Origin: Psychrobacillus sp044762855
Lineage (GTDB): Bacteria; Bacillota; Bacilli; Bacillales_A; Planococcaceae
Direction of reading: 5' to 3'
DNA length: 64,000 nt
Assembly (NCBI RefSeq): GCF_044762855.1
Contig: NZ_JBIWFB010000005.1
Coordinates: 1-64,000 of the forward strand
The translations under genes and the position numbers were made by a program. The notes beneath the pieces were generated by a model. It ran no database searches and was not told the origin of the DNA. It saw only the letters and a program-made list of their open reading frames with translations. This document shows, in pieces, positions 33,373-42,850 of this stretch. How positions within the stretch are numbered: the stretch's first letter is position 1; the number at the start of each line of letters is the position of its first letter.

Positions 33373-33467
33373 ACCAATCGGGCTTTTACGGGCAATTGGT
33401 CTCCCACTTATCTTTTCGCTTTACTTAAATCTTGAAGTGGGAGTCTTACTGCCCGTTAATGCGGGAT
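33373..33467 (+). repeat. Structured repeat or RNA element, copy 1 (potential pseudoknot)
   Basis: Four nested or crossing pairings are visible: ACCAAT/ATTGGT (33373-33378, 33395-33400), ACGGGCA with TGCCCGT (33388-33394, 33450-33456), CTCCCACTT/AAGTGGGAG (33401-33409, 33435-33443), and CCCG/CGGG (33452-33455, 33462-33465). The second crosses the first, as in a pseudoknot. A diverged inverted copy lies at 34543-34612. The conserved ends (CTCCCACTT, AGTCTTACTG, GCGGGATAAA) suggest a mobile element end or a structured RNA. Confidence 0.6.
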
Positions 33468-33480
33468 AAACAACATAGGA

Positions 33481-33897
33481 GTGAATAAAACGAAAAAAAG
33501 AAAAATGCGTCTAATGTTTGGTCTGTTTTTGTTCCTAATTCCTATAACTAGCCTTCTATTTATGAGTACCCCAAAAACAATAATTGAAATCTGCTCCCCG
33601 TTTTTCCAACAAGGCACGATAGAAACCCAAATTTTACATCTAACACTGATGGAAAAGGGTGGTCTGTATGAGCAAGTAGGCGAAAGACTAAAAGAAAAAG
33701 GATATGAACATCGTATTCTTGGAGGAATCGATGCGAAAGATAAGATTTTGGTTAAATTTGTTTTAGCAAACAAAGAAGCCAATGACTTAAGGCAACAAGA
33801 AATAACCACAATTTTTTATGACTACATTACAAAGAATAATTTAGATACAGAGGCTTTCGAAGTAAAGGTAAGTAATGATACAAGTACAAATTGGTAG
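33481..33897 (+). CDS. Secreted or membrane-anchored protein, unknown
   Basis: A 138-residue protein: a basic N-terminus, one hydrophobic helix (about residues 10-29), then a soluble extracytoplasmic alpha/beta domain with GGLYEQVGERLKEKGYEHRILGGIDAKDKILVKFVLANKEA. No family is recognised. The first GTG has GGA too close to it, so translation could start at ATG 33505. It lies between the two inverted copies of the structured repeat, together with a convergent acetyltransferase gene. The C-terminal portion looks like a small ferredoxin-like fold, but this is a guess. Confidence 0.55.
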   Translation: MNKTKKRKMRLMFGLFLFLIPITSLLFMSTPKTIIEICSPFFQQGTIETQILHLTLMEKGGLYEQVGERLKEKGYEHRILGGIDAKDKILVKFVLANKEANDLRQQEITTIFYDYITKNNLDTEAFEVKVSNDTSTNW

Positions 33898-33928
33898 TAG
33901 AAGAATTTTAAAACATCAAAAAGATATT

Positions 33929-34477
33929 TTAAAAAGTTCGCTTCCACTCCGGTTTAATTAATGAAAACACAAATGTATCATTTGATTTGTTATTTTGATA
34001 AATATAACCTCTTAATAGTCCTTCTTGCTCAAAGCCAATTTTCAATAAAAGCTTGTAAGAGGATTCATTTTCTGTAAAAGTCACTGCAGCAATACGGAAT
34101 AGGTTTAGTTCTTCGAAACAATAATGAATAATTGACTCAACAGCCTCGCGTGCGATTCCTTTTCTCCAGTATTCAGGTAGCAATTCATAACCTATTTCTG
34201 TCCGTTTTTGTCCAATTGATAAATTATTTAACCCTAGTGTACCAACTATTTCTTCAGATTCTTTAAGGTAAATTCCCCATCTCATAGATCGCTTTTCTTG
34301 AAAACTCTTGGAGAAGGACTTGATCATGTTACTAGCTTGATCTTTTTGTTTTAAAGGCTCCATTCCGTAATATCTTATTACTTCTTCATTTGAAAAGATT
34401 TGAAAAATCTTATCGACATGTTCTTCTTTAATTTCGATTAGTTTTAATCGCGATGTTTCTAGCACTGGAAATTCCAA
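33929..34477 (-). CDS. GNAT acetyltransferase, RimJ/RimL type
   Basis: A 182-residue GNAT enzyme of the RimJ/RimL/YdaF group (acetyltransferase_3): LETSRLKLIEIKEEHVDKIFQIF at the start, IGTLGLNN-like strand (EEIVGTLGLNNLS), acetyl-CoA-binding loop PEYWRKGIAREAVESII, and the closing ENESSYKLLLKIGFEQEGLLRGYI. It probably acetylates the N-terminus of a protein or small amine. The start is TTG with AAGGAGG upstream. It lies between the inverted repeat copies and is convergent with the preceding gene. Confidence 0.85.
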   Translation of the reverse strand: MEFPVLETSRLKLIEIKEEHVDKIFQIFSNEEVIRYYGMEPLKQKDQASNMIKSFSKSFQEKRSMRWGIYLKESEEIVGTLGLNNLSIGQKRTEIGYELLPEYWRKGIAREAVESIIHYCFEELNLFRIAAVTFTENESSYKLLLKIGFEQEGLLRGYIYQNNKSNDTFVFSLIKPEWKRTF

Positions 34478-34542
34478 TATGTTTCCTCCTTATTAATCAA
34501 TTATTCTTGTATTTACTAATTGCCAATCTAAGTTATGGTAAT

Positions 34543-34612
34543 TTATCCCGCGTTAACGGGTCAGTAAGACTGAAAGGCAAAAGTGGGAGATAAACTGCCC
34601 GGAAATGTCCGA
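34543..34612 (-). repeat. Structured repeat or RNA element, copy 2 (inverted, diverged)
   Basis: Read on the minus strand this repeats the main blocks of 33381-33467: CGGGCA, CTCCCACTT, AGTCTTACTG, CCCGTTAACGCGGGATAA. About 20 nt that form the right arm of the CTCCCACTT stem are missing, and TGCCCGT has become GACCCGT. It is therefore a decayed copy. The two copies face each other across a 1.1-kb two-gene segment. Confidence 0.65.
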
Positions 34613-34740
34613 TGAAATGATAGAAGTTTTACTATATCATAATTCCATCTTTTGACCAAGTTAGAATTGTTGTGCAATTACGACTATTAGTATGATAGGA
34701 TAAGTTTAGTAGATTATGTTATTTGATGGGAGCGTTAAAG

Positions 34741-37700
34741 ATGAAACAGCCAACAATTATAATGTCTAAACTAACCCCACCGATAGCCTCTTCTTTTTAT
34801 ATGAGAAGATCTTCACTTATCAAAAAACTAAAAACAAGTGACCATCAAAAGTTAACGCTTTTACATAGTGGTGCGGGCTTTGGTAAAAGTTCAGCACTTG
34901 CACAGTACTATTCGGATTCAAAGGAATTGTTTTCTTGGTATACGATTACAGAAGAAGATGATGATATCCTTCCTTTTTTGCGGCATTTAATCCAAAGCAT
35001 TCAAAAAGTAATACCTACTTTTGGGGAAAGTTTTATGGAAAGAGATATGCTTTCCATGTACCCAAAAGAAGCAGAATTAATACATTGGTATTCCCAATTT
35101 AGCAATGAGCTTTCTCGAATAAATGAAACCTTTTCTATAGTACTAGACGACTATCATCTCGTGGACCATGTTTTTTCGATCAATTATATAGTGGAGAAAA
35201 TCATTGAGTTTCTGCCGCCTAAAATCCATTTAGTTGTTGCTTCTCGCATACGCCCAAAGTGGTCGATACTATTAAAACTGAAACTGAAAGGACAATTGGT
35301 AGAAATAACGGAAACTGATTTCATGTTTTCGGAAGAGGAAATACAGGTTTTCTTTGAAGATTATTTTGACAAACAAATTACTGCACAAGAAGCTAACGAC
35401 ATCTTAAATCTAACAGAAGGATGGGCCATTGCCATCCATTTAATTGCTATGCAGTTAGGGGAACATAAACAGCAAATAACTAAATTAGGCGATCCACTAC
35501 TAAAAGATTTGTTTACATATTTATCAGAAGAAGTGTTTTTGCTTATGTCTGAAATAGATCAGCAATCACTTTTAAACTTCAGTATTTTCCCCATGTTTAC
35601 AACGCAAGAGATAAGTGATTTTTACGGGGAACAGGAAGCGAAAAGTTTAGAAAGACTGGCAACTAGTCATGCCTTTATCCAACCACTAGCTGAGCCAAAT
35701 GCCTTTCGTTTTCACGCATTATTTCAACAATTTTTAGAGACAAAATGGTTGCAAAAGGCACAACAGACCTTTTATAAGACTCATAAAAAAGCAGCCAATT
35801 ATTTTAAAGAACAAAATAATGTGGTGCAAGTACTGCATCATGCCGTGAAATCAAACGATGAATTATTTTTAGGTGAAATGCTTGTTTCATATGCAAACTA
35901 TATGGTGAAAGCAGGCCAATTCGATTGGTTATTAGATCTACTGAAAGAACATTTATCAGCGGAAACGAGAAAGCATTATTACGAATTATTTTTTTACGAA
36001 GGGGAATGCCACAGATACAGAGCTTTTTATGAAAAAGCAAGAATTGCTTATGAGGCGTGTTTAGAAAAGGCGATGGATAAACAGGATATTCTTTTTATTA
36101 GTCGAGCAAATGCAGGTTTAGCACATATTTATTTGGATACGATTCAACCAGCATTTGCGAAAGCTTATTTGGAAGAGGCAGTGAAGTGGGCAGAAGAAAG
36201 TGAGAAGATACAAAGTAGCGAACGATTATTCCTAAAAAGGTTGCTTGCCGAAAATTTAGTGAACCTTGGCAAAGCAAATGAAGCGAAGGAATGGGTGATG
36301 AATGAGCAGTTAGATGCCAGCTTATTAAAAGAAGGTAATCTAGATGCCCGTATCTTGCTACGCACCGGCTTATTGAATGAAGCGCAGCATCTGCTGGAAC
36401 AACGTACGGCAGATGAAGTAAGTTTACCGGATTCGCACCGCGAGACGGAAGTTCTTCTTTCTTTTATCTATTCTCTCACTGGACAGCAAGATGCAGCAAT
36501 GCAGTCTGCAAATAAAGGAATAGAGACCGGTATTCGGGAACAGTCGGGTTTTGTGGAAGCGGTAGGTTGGATTCGGAAAGGACATGCTGAGTTTTTAGCA
36601 AGTACCTTTGATTTGGAAATGCCTGAGAGTTATTATAGGAAAGCAATCGAGCGGATGGATGAATTAAATGTCGAAAGAGCAAAAGCAGAGCCTTATATGG
36701 GGCTTGCCATCGTCAAATCGCGACAAGGGCATTTTCAAGAAGCGATTTCGTATGGAGAGAATGGATTGCGTGAAACCGACAAAGGAAAAGATTATTGGCT
36801 TTCTGCCTATATTTTACTTTGTTTGACAATCGTTTATTTTGAGCACAAACAGTTTGAACCAGCGATTCAAGTTGGGAAGGAAGCGAATGCCCTTTTTGCC
36901 AATAGTGGGGATGTATATGGTGAAATGATTGCGCATTACTGGTTGCTATGTATATACGACCAGTTGGGACAGCAGGATTTATCCATACAACACGCCCATT
37001 CATTTGCGGAATTATGTGTGAAAAACAATTTTTTCTTTTTTCTGCAAAGCAAAACGGTGTTTGGTCCAGTAGATATACAAATAAATTATCCGCTGTTTCA
37101 GAAATTTTCTACACTACAACTAGATATGGCTCCATTACAAACAATTGCAGCAAGATTATCTATCCAACCTACCATCACTTATCCTGGATATCAATTGAGT
37201 CTCCAACTACTAGGACCCTTTTCTCTTTTTATGGGAAATGAAGAGATAAGTGATCGCAATTGGCAAAGAGATAAATCGAAAGAATTGCTTATCTATTTAT
37301 ATTTACAGAAAGGTCGTTTTGTACCGAAAGAAGAACTCATGCAAGCATTATGGAGCAAAAGTGATGAAAAAACGATGGATCGTGATTTTAAGGTGACGCT
37401 AAATTCTTTATTGAAAGTAATCGAACCAAAGCGAAAAGCAAGAGAAGAATCCTATTTTATCGATCGTAAACAAACTATGTATCGTTTAAATCCAGCTGCT
37501 CCTATAAAAAGTGATTTGGATACTTTTCAAAAACTCGCAGATCAAGGAATCGATGAAAAGAATCCGTTTATATGTAAAGAGTTACTTTGGAAAGCAGTTA
37601 AATTGTATAGAGGAGAATTGGTGGAAGATAAACCCGCATTAGAATGGATTTCACATGAGCGGGAAAAGGCCCAACAACAATATATACACGTATTAGAACG

Positions 37701-37950
37701 ATTGGCGCAAACGAGTACTCGTTTAAAAGAATTTGATCAAACCATTTATTGGGCTCAAAAGTTACTAAAAATAGATCCGACATGGGAAGAAGCATATCGA
37801 TTATTAATGTTTGCTTGTTATCAGCTACAAAATAGGAGTCTAGCTGTTAAATGGTATGAACGCTGTGTAACTGTACTGAAAACTGAACTAAATATTGAGC
37901 CGATGAATACAACGATGCAAATGTATGAAATGATTACGAGCTATGGGTGA
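34741..37950 (+). CDS. MalT/SARP-type giant transcriptional activator
   Basis: A 1069-residue regulator with three parts: an N-terminal MalT-like STAND ATPase (Walker A GAGFGKSS near 44-51, Walker B VLDDYH near 136), a long tetratricopeptide-like helical region (about 370-800), and at the C-terminus an OmpR-like winged helix (LQLLGPFSLFMGN to about residue 930) followed by a bacterial transcriptional activation domain. It lacks the LuxR helix-turn-helix of MalT, replacing it with the SARP type. Such proteins bind an inducer in the repeat region and then activate the adjacent operon. ATG 34741 has GGGAG eight nt upstream. It immediately precedes the liv-like/KASIII operon, its likely target. 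Confidence 0.87.
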   Translation: MKQPTIIMSKLTPPIASSFYMRRSSLIKKLKTSDHQKLTLLHSGAGFGKSSALAQYYSDSKELFSWYTITEEDDDILPFLRHLIQSIQKVIPTFGESFMERDMLSMYPKEAELIHWYSQFSNELSRINETFSIVLDDYHLVDHVFSINYIVEKIIEFLPPKIHLVVASRIRPKWSILLKLKLKGQLVEITETDFMFSEEEIQVFFEDYFDKQITAQEANDILNLTEGWAIAIHLIAMQLGEHKQQITKLGDPLLKDLFTYLSEEVFLLMSEIDQQSLLNFSIFPMFTTQEISDFYGEQEAKSLERLATSHAFIQPLAEPNAFRFHALFQQFLETKWLQKAQQTFYKTHKKAANYFKEQNNVVQVLHHAVKSNDELFLGEMLVSYANYMVKAGQFDWLLDLLKEHLSAETRKHYYELFFYEGECHRYRAFYEKARIAYEACLEKAMDKQDILFISRANAGLAHIYLDTIQPAFAKAYLEEAVKWAEESEKIQSSERLFLKRLLAENLVNLGKANEAKEWVMNEQLDASLLKEGNLDARILLRTGLLNEAQHLLEQRTADEVSLPDSHRETEVLLSFIYSLTGQQDAAMQSANKGIETGIREQSGFVEAVGWIRKGHAEFLASTFDLEMPESYYRKAIERMDELNVERAKAEPYMGLAIVKSRQGHFQEAISYGENGLRETDKGKDYWLSAYILLCLTIVYFEHKQFEPAIQVGKEANALFANSGDVYGEMIAHYWLLCIYDQLGQQDLSIQHAHSFAELCVKNNFFFFLQSKTVFGPVDIQINYPLFQKFSTLQLDMAPLQTIAARLSIQPTITYPGYQLSLQLLGPFSLFMGNEEISDRNWQRDKSKELLIYLYLQKGRFVPKEELMQALWSKSDEKTMDRDFKVTLNSLLKVIEPKRKAREESYFIDRKQTMYRLNPAAPIKSDLDTFQKLADQGIDEKNPFICKELLWKAVKLYRGELVEDKPALEWISHEREKAQQQYIHVLERLAQTSTRLKEFDQTIYWAQKLLKIDPTWEEAYRLLMFACYQLQNRSLAVKWYERCVTVLKTELNIEPMNTTMQMYEMITSYG

Positions 37951-37975
37951 AAATAAGTGAAGATAGCTTAAATTT

Positions 37976-38019
37976 AAAGAAGCTGACTGTGATTTCAACC
38001 ACGACCAGCTTCTTTTTAT
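37976..38019 (+). terminator. Terminator after the activator gene
   Basis: AAAGAAGCTG pairs with CAGCTTCTTT, closing a 19-nt loop that contains a GTG/CAC inner pair; a T-run follows. It separates the regulator from the operon. Confidence 0.85.
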
Positions 38020-38110
38020 TGATTATTCTCTTTAATATCTTTTGCAATGGTGAAAAGTGCGCCTATGTAACTCTTTTGTAACTTGCTTTTTGTATGATAA
38101 AACAGAAGCA

Positions 38111-38124
38111 TGAGAGCGCTTACA
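38111..38124 (+). promoter_or_regulatory. cre-like site (CcpA) before the importer operon
   Basis: TGAGAGCGCTTACA matches the cre consensus TGWAANCGNTNWCA at all but one position. It lies 23 nt before the start of the substrate-binding protein gene, where bound CcpA would block transcription. Confidence 0.6.
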
Positions 38125-38146
38125 AATTTGTAAAAGGGGGATTTAT

Positions 38147-39403
38147 ATGCCGAAGAAATTGGGATTACTAATGCTATTTGTATTCGTCTTGATTTTCAGT
38201 GCCGCTTGTAGCGATGAAACGAATACTGCCGAGGAAACTGAAAAAGATGAAGGAACAACTACTCCTGTGTCAAGTGAAGTAACAGAAGAAGCGGGAACGA
38301 TCAAAATAGGAGTACTTGCATCTTTAACGGGTGCACTGGAATCTTACGGAAAGCAAACAAAAAATGGTTTTGAATTAGGACTTGAATATGCAACAGATGG
38401 GACCTTGGAAGTCGCAGGTAAAAAAATTGAAGTTATTTTCGAGGATACAGAAACGAAACCTGAAGTAGCCGTTCAAAAAGCTACGAAACTATTAGAAGAA
38501 GATGAGGTTGACTTTATTGTAGGCTCTTCTAGTTCAGGGGATACACTAGCAGTTCTTCCACTAGCAGAAGAATACGAAAAAATTATGATTGTCGAACCAG
38601 CTGTTGCAGATAGTATTACGGGTTCCGAGTTTAACCCGTATCTATTCCGAACAGGACGTAACTCCTCTCAAGATGCGGTAGCCGGAGCAGCTGCCATTGC
38701 TGGAGAAGGGGTAAAAATTGCAACATTTGCTCCCGATTACTCATTTGGATGGGATGGAGTATCTGCATTTAAAGCAGCCGCTGAAAAGTTAGGCGCAGAA
38801 ATCGTGCTAGAAGAATATGCGGATCCAGCTGCAACTGATTTCACATCAAATTTACAAAAAATCATTCAAGCAGATCCAGATTACTTATTTGTAGTATGGG
38901 CAGGTGCAAATTCCCCTTGGAACCAAATTGCTGACTTAAAACTGCAAGAAAAAGGGATTAAAATTTCTACTGGAGCTCCTGATATCCCAGCTCTATCAAT
39001 TATGGAACCATTAGTTGGAATGGAAGGATTCTCAGTTTACTATCATACTTTACCAAACAATCCGATTAATGATTGGTTAGTAGAAGAGCATAAAAAACGC
39101 TTTAACGGCGAAGTGCCGGATTTATTCACTCCAGGTGGTATGACTGCTGCAATTGCTATCGTAGAAGCATTAACAAAATCAGAAGGGAATGCAGATGGCA
39201 CGGCGCTAATCGATATTATGGAAGGAATGTCCTTTGAAACACCAAAAGGAAAAATGACTTTCCGTCCAGAAGATCATCAAGCACTTCAATCATTGTACTC
39301 CATTAAACTGGAAAAACAAGAAGGGGTAGATTACCCAGTACCGGTACTTATCAGAGAGTTGTCACCGGAAGAAACAGAGCCACCGATTATGAATAATAAA
39401 TAA
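38147..39403 (+). CDS. LivJ-type substrate-binding lipoprotein of an ABC importer
   Basis: A 418-residue lipoprotein with lipobox SAAC (Cys21), an acidic linker (about 22-55), and a type I periplasmic binding fold of the Leu/Ile/Val-binding family (IKIGVLASLTGALESYGKQTKNG, EDTETKPEVAVQKATKLLEEDEVDFIVGSSSSG). Family members bind branched amino acids, amides, aromatic acids or short acids. The operon downstream has CoA ligase and hydrolase genes and no amino acid enzymes, so the ligand is more likely an organic acid or ester. AAAGGGGG precedes ATG. It is the first gene of a nine-gene operon with a cre-like site upstream. Confidence 0.88.
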   Translation: MPKKLGLLMLFVFVLIFSAACSDETNTAEETEKDEGTTTPVSSEVTEEAGTIKIGVLASLTGALESYGKQTKNGFELGLEYATDGTLEVAGKKIEVIFEDTETKPEVAVQKATKLLEEDEVDFIVGSSSSGDTLAVLPLAEEYEKIMIVEPAVADSITGSEFNPYLFRTGRNSSQDAVAGAAAIAGEGVKIATFAPDYSFGWDGVSAFKAAAEKLGAEIVLEEYADPAATDFTSNLQKIIQADPDYLFVVWAGANSPWNQIADLKLQEKGIKISTGAPDIPALSIMEPLVGMEGFSVYYHTLPNNPINDWLVEEHKKRFNGEVPDLFTPGGMTAAIAIVEALTKSEGNADGTALIDIMEGMSFETPKGKMTFRPEDHQALQSLYSIKLEKQEGVDYPVPVLIRELSPEETEPPIMNNK

Positions 39404-39439
39404 AATAGAGACGTGATAGCCTAATCATTAGGTCTGTCA

Positions 39440-39476
39440 CTCTCCATAGGATAGAAAATTTCCATCCTATGGAGAG
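39440..39476 (+). other. Intercistronic hairpin after the binding-protein gene
   Basis: CTCTCCATAGGAT (39440-39452) and ATCCTATGGAGAG (39464-39476) form a perfect 13-bp stem. No T-run follows. It probably protects the upstream mRNA or partly terminates, giving more binding protein than transporter, as is usual in ABC importer operons. Confidence 0.75.
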
Positions 39477-39502
39477 CGATAGAAGAAGGGGGTATGAATT
39501 AA

Positions 39503-40270
39503 ATGGAACCAATACTAAAAACGGAAAATCTAACGATAAAATTTGGTGGTCAGACCGCAGTGGATCATGTGAACTTCGTCATGCCGGAAAAGCATTTTAA
39601 ATCGATCATCGGACCAAATGGCGCGGGCAAAACAACTTTTTTCAACTTAATTAGTGGAGAATTAAAGCCTACAGAAGGAGATGTCTTCTTTAGAGGAGAG
39701 TCGATGGCCAACTACTCTTCCGTTATAAGGACGAGAAAAGGATTAGGTCGTTCCTTTCAAATCACAAATGTATTTCCTAATCTCACCGTAATCGAAAATG
39801 TGCGACTAGCAGTACAGTCGAAAGAAAAAATTCGCTATCAACTTTTTCGCCATTTTACTGCTTATAAAGATTTGCATATTCAAGCAGAGCGATTGCTAGA
39901 AATGGTTTTGCTATCCAGCAAAGCGAACGCTTTTGCCAATCAATTATCCCACGGTGAAAAAAGGAAGCTAGAAATTGCGATGTTACTTGCACTCGATACA
40001 GAAGTATTACTATTAGATGAACCAACTGCAGGCATGTCACTAGAAGAAGTACCAGCTATTTTAGATGTCATTAAACAAATCAAACAAGCAGGAGACAAAA
40101 CCATTTTGTTGATCGAACATAAGATGGATATGATTATGGACCTGTCCGACTCTATTATGGTGCTTTTTAATGGTAGATTAGTAGCGGATGGTACCCCTAC
40201 AGAAATCATGGAAAATGAAACGGTTCAAAGTGCTTACCTAGGAGGATTGTATGATGAGCATCTTGCTTAA
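39503..40270 (+). CDS. LivG-type ABC importer ATPase
   Basis: A 255-residue ATPase of the branched-chain amino acid-type importer family. Walker A is GPNGAGKTT, Q-loop region FQITNVFPNLTV, signature LSHGEKRKLEIA (Leu-Ser-His-Gly-Glu, as usual in LivG), Walker B VLLLDEPTAGM, and switch His in LLIEHKMD. It couples ATP hydrolysis to import through the two permeases. GGGGG precedes ATG. Its end overlaps the next gene by 20 nt. Confidence 0.92.
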   Translation: MEPILKTENLTIKFGGQTAVDHVNFVMPEKHFKSIIGPNGAGKTTFFNLISGELKPTEGDVFFRGESMANYSSVIRTRKGLGRSFQITNVFPNLTVIENVRLAVQSKEKIRYQLFRHFTAYKDLHIQAERLLEMVLLSSKANAFANQLSHGEKRKLEIAMLLALDTEVLLLDEPTAGMSLEEVPAILDVIKQIKQAGDKTILLIEHKMDMIMDLSDSIMVLFNGRLVADGTPTEIMENETVQSAYLGGLYDEHLA

Positions 40271-40961
40271 AGTAGAAAACGTTCAGACGCATATTGGCCA
40301 GTACCATATTTTACAAGGCGTTTCATTTGAAGCAAAAGAAGGTGAAGTAAGTGTACTGCTTGGTAGGAATGGTGCAGGTAAAACGACTACATTAAAAACC
40401 ATTATGGGACTCACTCCTGCTACTGCTGGAACGATTCATTTTCAAGATAAAGAGATTACGAAACAGGCTACACATCAAATTGCTTCTGGTGGAATTGGCT
40501 ATGTTCCAGAAGATCAAGGAATTTTTGGAGCACTGACCGTAGAAGAAAACTTAAAAGTAGCCATGAGAAAAGAAGATGATGCAGCACTTGCAAGGCAAGA
40601 ATATGTGCTTGAACTTTTTCCTGATTTAAAAAAGTATTGGAAAAAAGATGGCGGTCATTTGTCTGGTGGGCAAAAGCAAATGCTATCGATGGCACGTGCT
40701 TTTATAAACGACAGCAAATTGCTATTAATCGATGAACCGTCCAAAGGTTTGGCACCCGTTGTGATCGAAAAAGTGATGGAAGCAATAGTGGAAATGAAAA
40801 AACAAACAACGATTATTTTAGTAGAACAAAACTTCATCATGGCTAGTAGAATCGGTGATACATATACGTTAATTGACGATGGAGAAACCGTTCAATCCGG
40901 CGCAATGAGTGAATTGATAGAAAATGAACAGCTGAAACGTCAATATTTAGGAATCGGATAG
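40251..40961 (+). CDS. LivF-type ABC importer ATPase
   Basis: A 236-residue ATPase, partner of the previous one. Walker A is GRNGAGKTT, signature LSGGQKQMLSMARA, Walker B LLLIDEPSKGLAP, and switch ILVEQNF, all canonical for LivF. GIGYVPEDQGIFGALTVEENL is the characteristic stretch after the Q loop. AGGAGG lies just before tandem ATGs (40251 or 40254). Translational coupling by 20-nt overlap fits equal amounts of LivG and LivF. Confidence 0.92.
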   Translation: MMSILLKVENVQTHIGQYHILQGVSFEAKEGEVSVLLGRNGAGKTTTLKTIMGLTPATAGTIHFQDKEITKQATHQIASGGIGYVPEDQGIFGALTVEENLKVAMRKEDDAALARQEYVLELFPDLKKYWKKDGGHLSGGQKQMLSMARAFINDSKLLLIDEPSKGLAPVVIEKVMEAIVEMKKQTTIILVEQNFIMASRIGDTYTLIDDGETVQSGAMSELIENEQLKRQYLGIG

Positions 40962-40972
40962 GGGGTTATACG

Positions 40973-41833
40973 ATGGAGTTAATCATCAATTTATTGATAA
41001 ATGGACTTGCAACGGGCATGCTTATCTTTCTTTTAGCAGCTGGCCTTACCTTAATATTTGGGTTAATGGATGTATTAAATTTTGCACATGGTGGGTTATT
41101 TGCTTGGGGAGCTTTTTCTGGCGTTTGGTTTTACGGATTAACGAATAGCTTTACGGTAGCTATCATTGGTGCCATTTTAACAGGAGCCGTGCTCGGCTTT
41201 ATAACCGAAAAAATTATTATCAAACCGGTGTACGGAAATCATATTCAACAAATTCTTATTACGCTTGGTTTTATGATTGTGTTGTCTGAAATGTTGAAAG
41301 TCGTTTTTGGTCCAAATCAAATTGCAGCAAAGACTCCTCCTCTATTGTCTGGCAGTTGGGAAATCGGGGATGTTATCATTATTAAATATCGCTTATTTAT
41401 CATTATTGTAGGGTTCCTTGTTTTTGGAATCTTCCAGTTCATTCTAAAACGAACAAAGATCGGTTTAATTGTTCGTGCTGGAGTAATGAATAAAGAAATG
41501 GTGCAAGCGCTTGGCATTAATATTAAACAAGTATTTTTATATGTATTTATGGTAGGAGCAGCACTTGCGGCATTAGGTGGTGCACTTATGGCACCGTATT
41601 CAGGAGTAGTGTATGCGGAAATGGGCATGGAATTTGCTATCTTAGCCTTCATCGTAGTTGTTATTGGTGGTATGGGAAGTTTTCCTGGCTCCCTGCTTGC
41701 AGCTATACTTGTAGGCCTTGCTGGTAGCTTTATGGCCTACTATGTCCCTGCTTTATCACTTGCGGTCAATATGATGCTTATGGCAATTGTATTAATATTC
41801 CGTCCGCAAGGTTTGTTTACGGCGAAAGGATGA
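40973..41833 (+). CDS. LivH-type ABC importer permease
   Basis: A 286-residue membrane protein with about eight helices. The early LTLIFGLMDVLNFAHGGLFAWGAF segment and the C-terminal EFAILAFIVVVIGGMGSFPGSLLAAILVGL segment (coupling helix region) are hallmarks of LivH-type permeases. GGGGG precedes ATG, 11 nt after the ATPase gene. With LivM it forms the membrane channel. Confidence 0.92.
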   Translation: MELIINLLINGLATGMLIFLLAAGLTLIFGLMDVLNFAHGGLFAWGAFSGVWFYGLTNSFTVAIIGAILTGAVLGFITEKIIIKPVYGNHIQQILITLGFMIVLSEMLKVVFGPNQIAAKTPPLLSGSWEIGDVIIIKYRLFIIIVGFLVFGIFQFILKRTKIGLIVRAGVMNKEMVQALGINIKQVFLYVFMVGAALAALGGALMAPYSGVVYAEMGMEFAILAFIVVVIGGMGSFPGSLLAAILVGLAGSFMAYYVPALSLAVNMMLMAIVLIFRPQGLFTAKG

Positions 41834-41839
41834 TGCGAG

Positions 41840-42850
41840 ATGAAAAATAAATTCCAAGTTAATAATGCCATCTTACTTGTCCTAGTCGTTGCACTTGCAG
41901 TTTTTCCCTTTGTATCCGACTCACGGACTTGGACGATTTTACTAACACAAATTTTCATATTTTCTATATTGGCAATGAGTTATGATCTGCTATTAGGGTA
42001 TACAGGAATTGTATCCTTTGGTCATGCAATGTTTTTTGGAATGGGTGCTTATGCTACGGCAATCATGCTCAACCGTCTAGAACCTACGCTAGGGGTATTC
42101 TTTTTATCGATAGCTGTTGGTATGGTAATTGCGGGAGTGGTAAGCTTTCTAGTAGGGTTGCTCACCCTACGGTTAAAAAGTCACTTCTTTGCAATGTTGA
42201 CGCTTGCTGTTTCTGGTTTATTTTTAGTGCTTGCTGAAAAATGGCGAACACTGACGCATGGCAATGACGGTTTCACCTTTCGAGCACCTGAGTTTTTTAA
42301 AGATCGAATGATGTTTTATTTATTAGTTCTTGCTTGTTTAGTGCTCGTTTATTTCTTCTTACGCAGATTTGTGCATTCTCCTCTAGGTAGAGTATTAATT
42401 GCAGTTAGGGAAAATGAACAAAGAACGAAATCACTTGGATTTCAAACATTGCATTATAAAGTAATTGCGTCGGTCATTGCAGGAGTAGTCGCAAGTTTAG
42501 CGGGATCCCTTTATGCTATTTCCTTGCGATTTGTCAATACTAGTGTACTTACGATGGACATTACACTTGATGCCCTTCTTATGACGATTATTGGAGGAGT
42601 TGGAACATTAATAGGTCCAATTATAGGAGCTGGTGTCATAGAGCTAGCCCAGCATTATTTATCGGGTCTTGCAAAAGAATATCCTATTTTTGAAAGATGG
42701 ATCATTTTCTTCGGAATTATTTATATTTTAGCTGTTATCTTTTTCCCAAGAGGGATCGTCGGAACGATTCGCTATGCGTTTTGGAAACAAAAAAACAAAA
42801 CAAAAGTGGAAATTGCTGCTCCTACTAGTAGAAAGGAGCTAACAAAATGA
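41840..42850 (+). CDS. LivM-type ABC importer permease
   Basis: A 336-residue permease with about ten helices. LLLGYTGIVSFGHAMFFGMGAYATAI near residue 50 and LDALLMTIIGGVGTLIGPIIGAGVI near 235 are the LivM motifs. It starts six nt after livH and ends overlapping the KASIII-like gene by four nt (ATGA), which ties the enzyme genes to the transporter in one transcript and one translational chain. Confidence 0.92.
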   Translation: MKNKFQVNNAILLVLVVALAVFPFVSDSRTWTILLTQIFIFSILAMSYDLLLGYTGIVSFGHAMFFGMGAYATAIMLNRLEPTLGVFFLSIAVGMVIAGVVSFLVGLLTLRLKSHFFAMLTLAVSGLFLVLAEKWRTLTHGNDGFTFRAPEFFKDRMMFYLLVLACLVLVYFFLRRFVHSPLGRVLIAVRENEQRTKSLGFQTLHYKVIASVIAGVVASLAGSLYAISLRFVNTSVLTMDITLDALLMTIIGGVGTLIGPIIGAGVIELAQHYLSGLAKEYPIFERWIIFFGIIYILAVIFFPRGIVGTIRYAFWKQKNKTKVEIAAPTSRKELTK

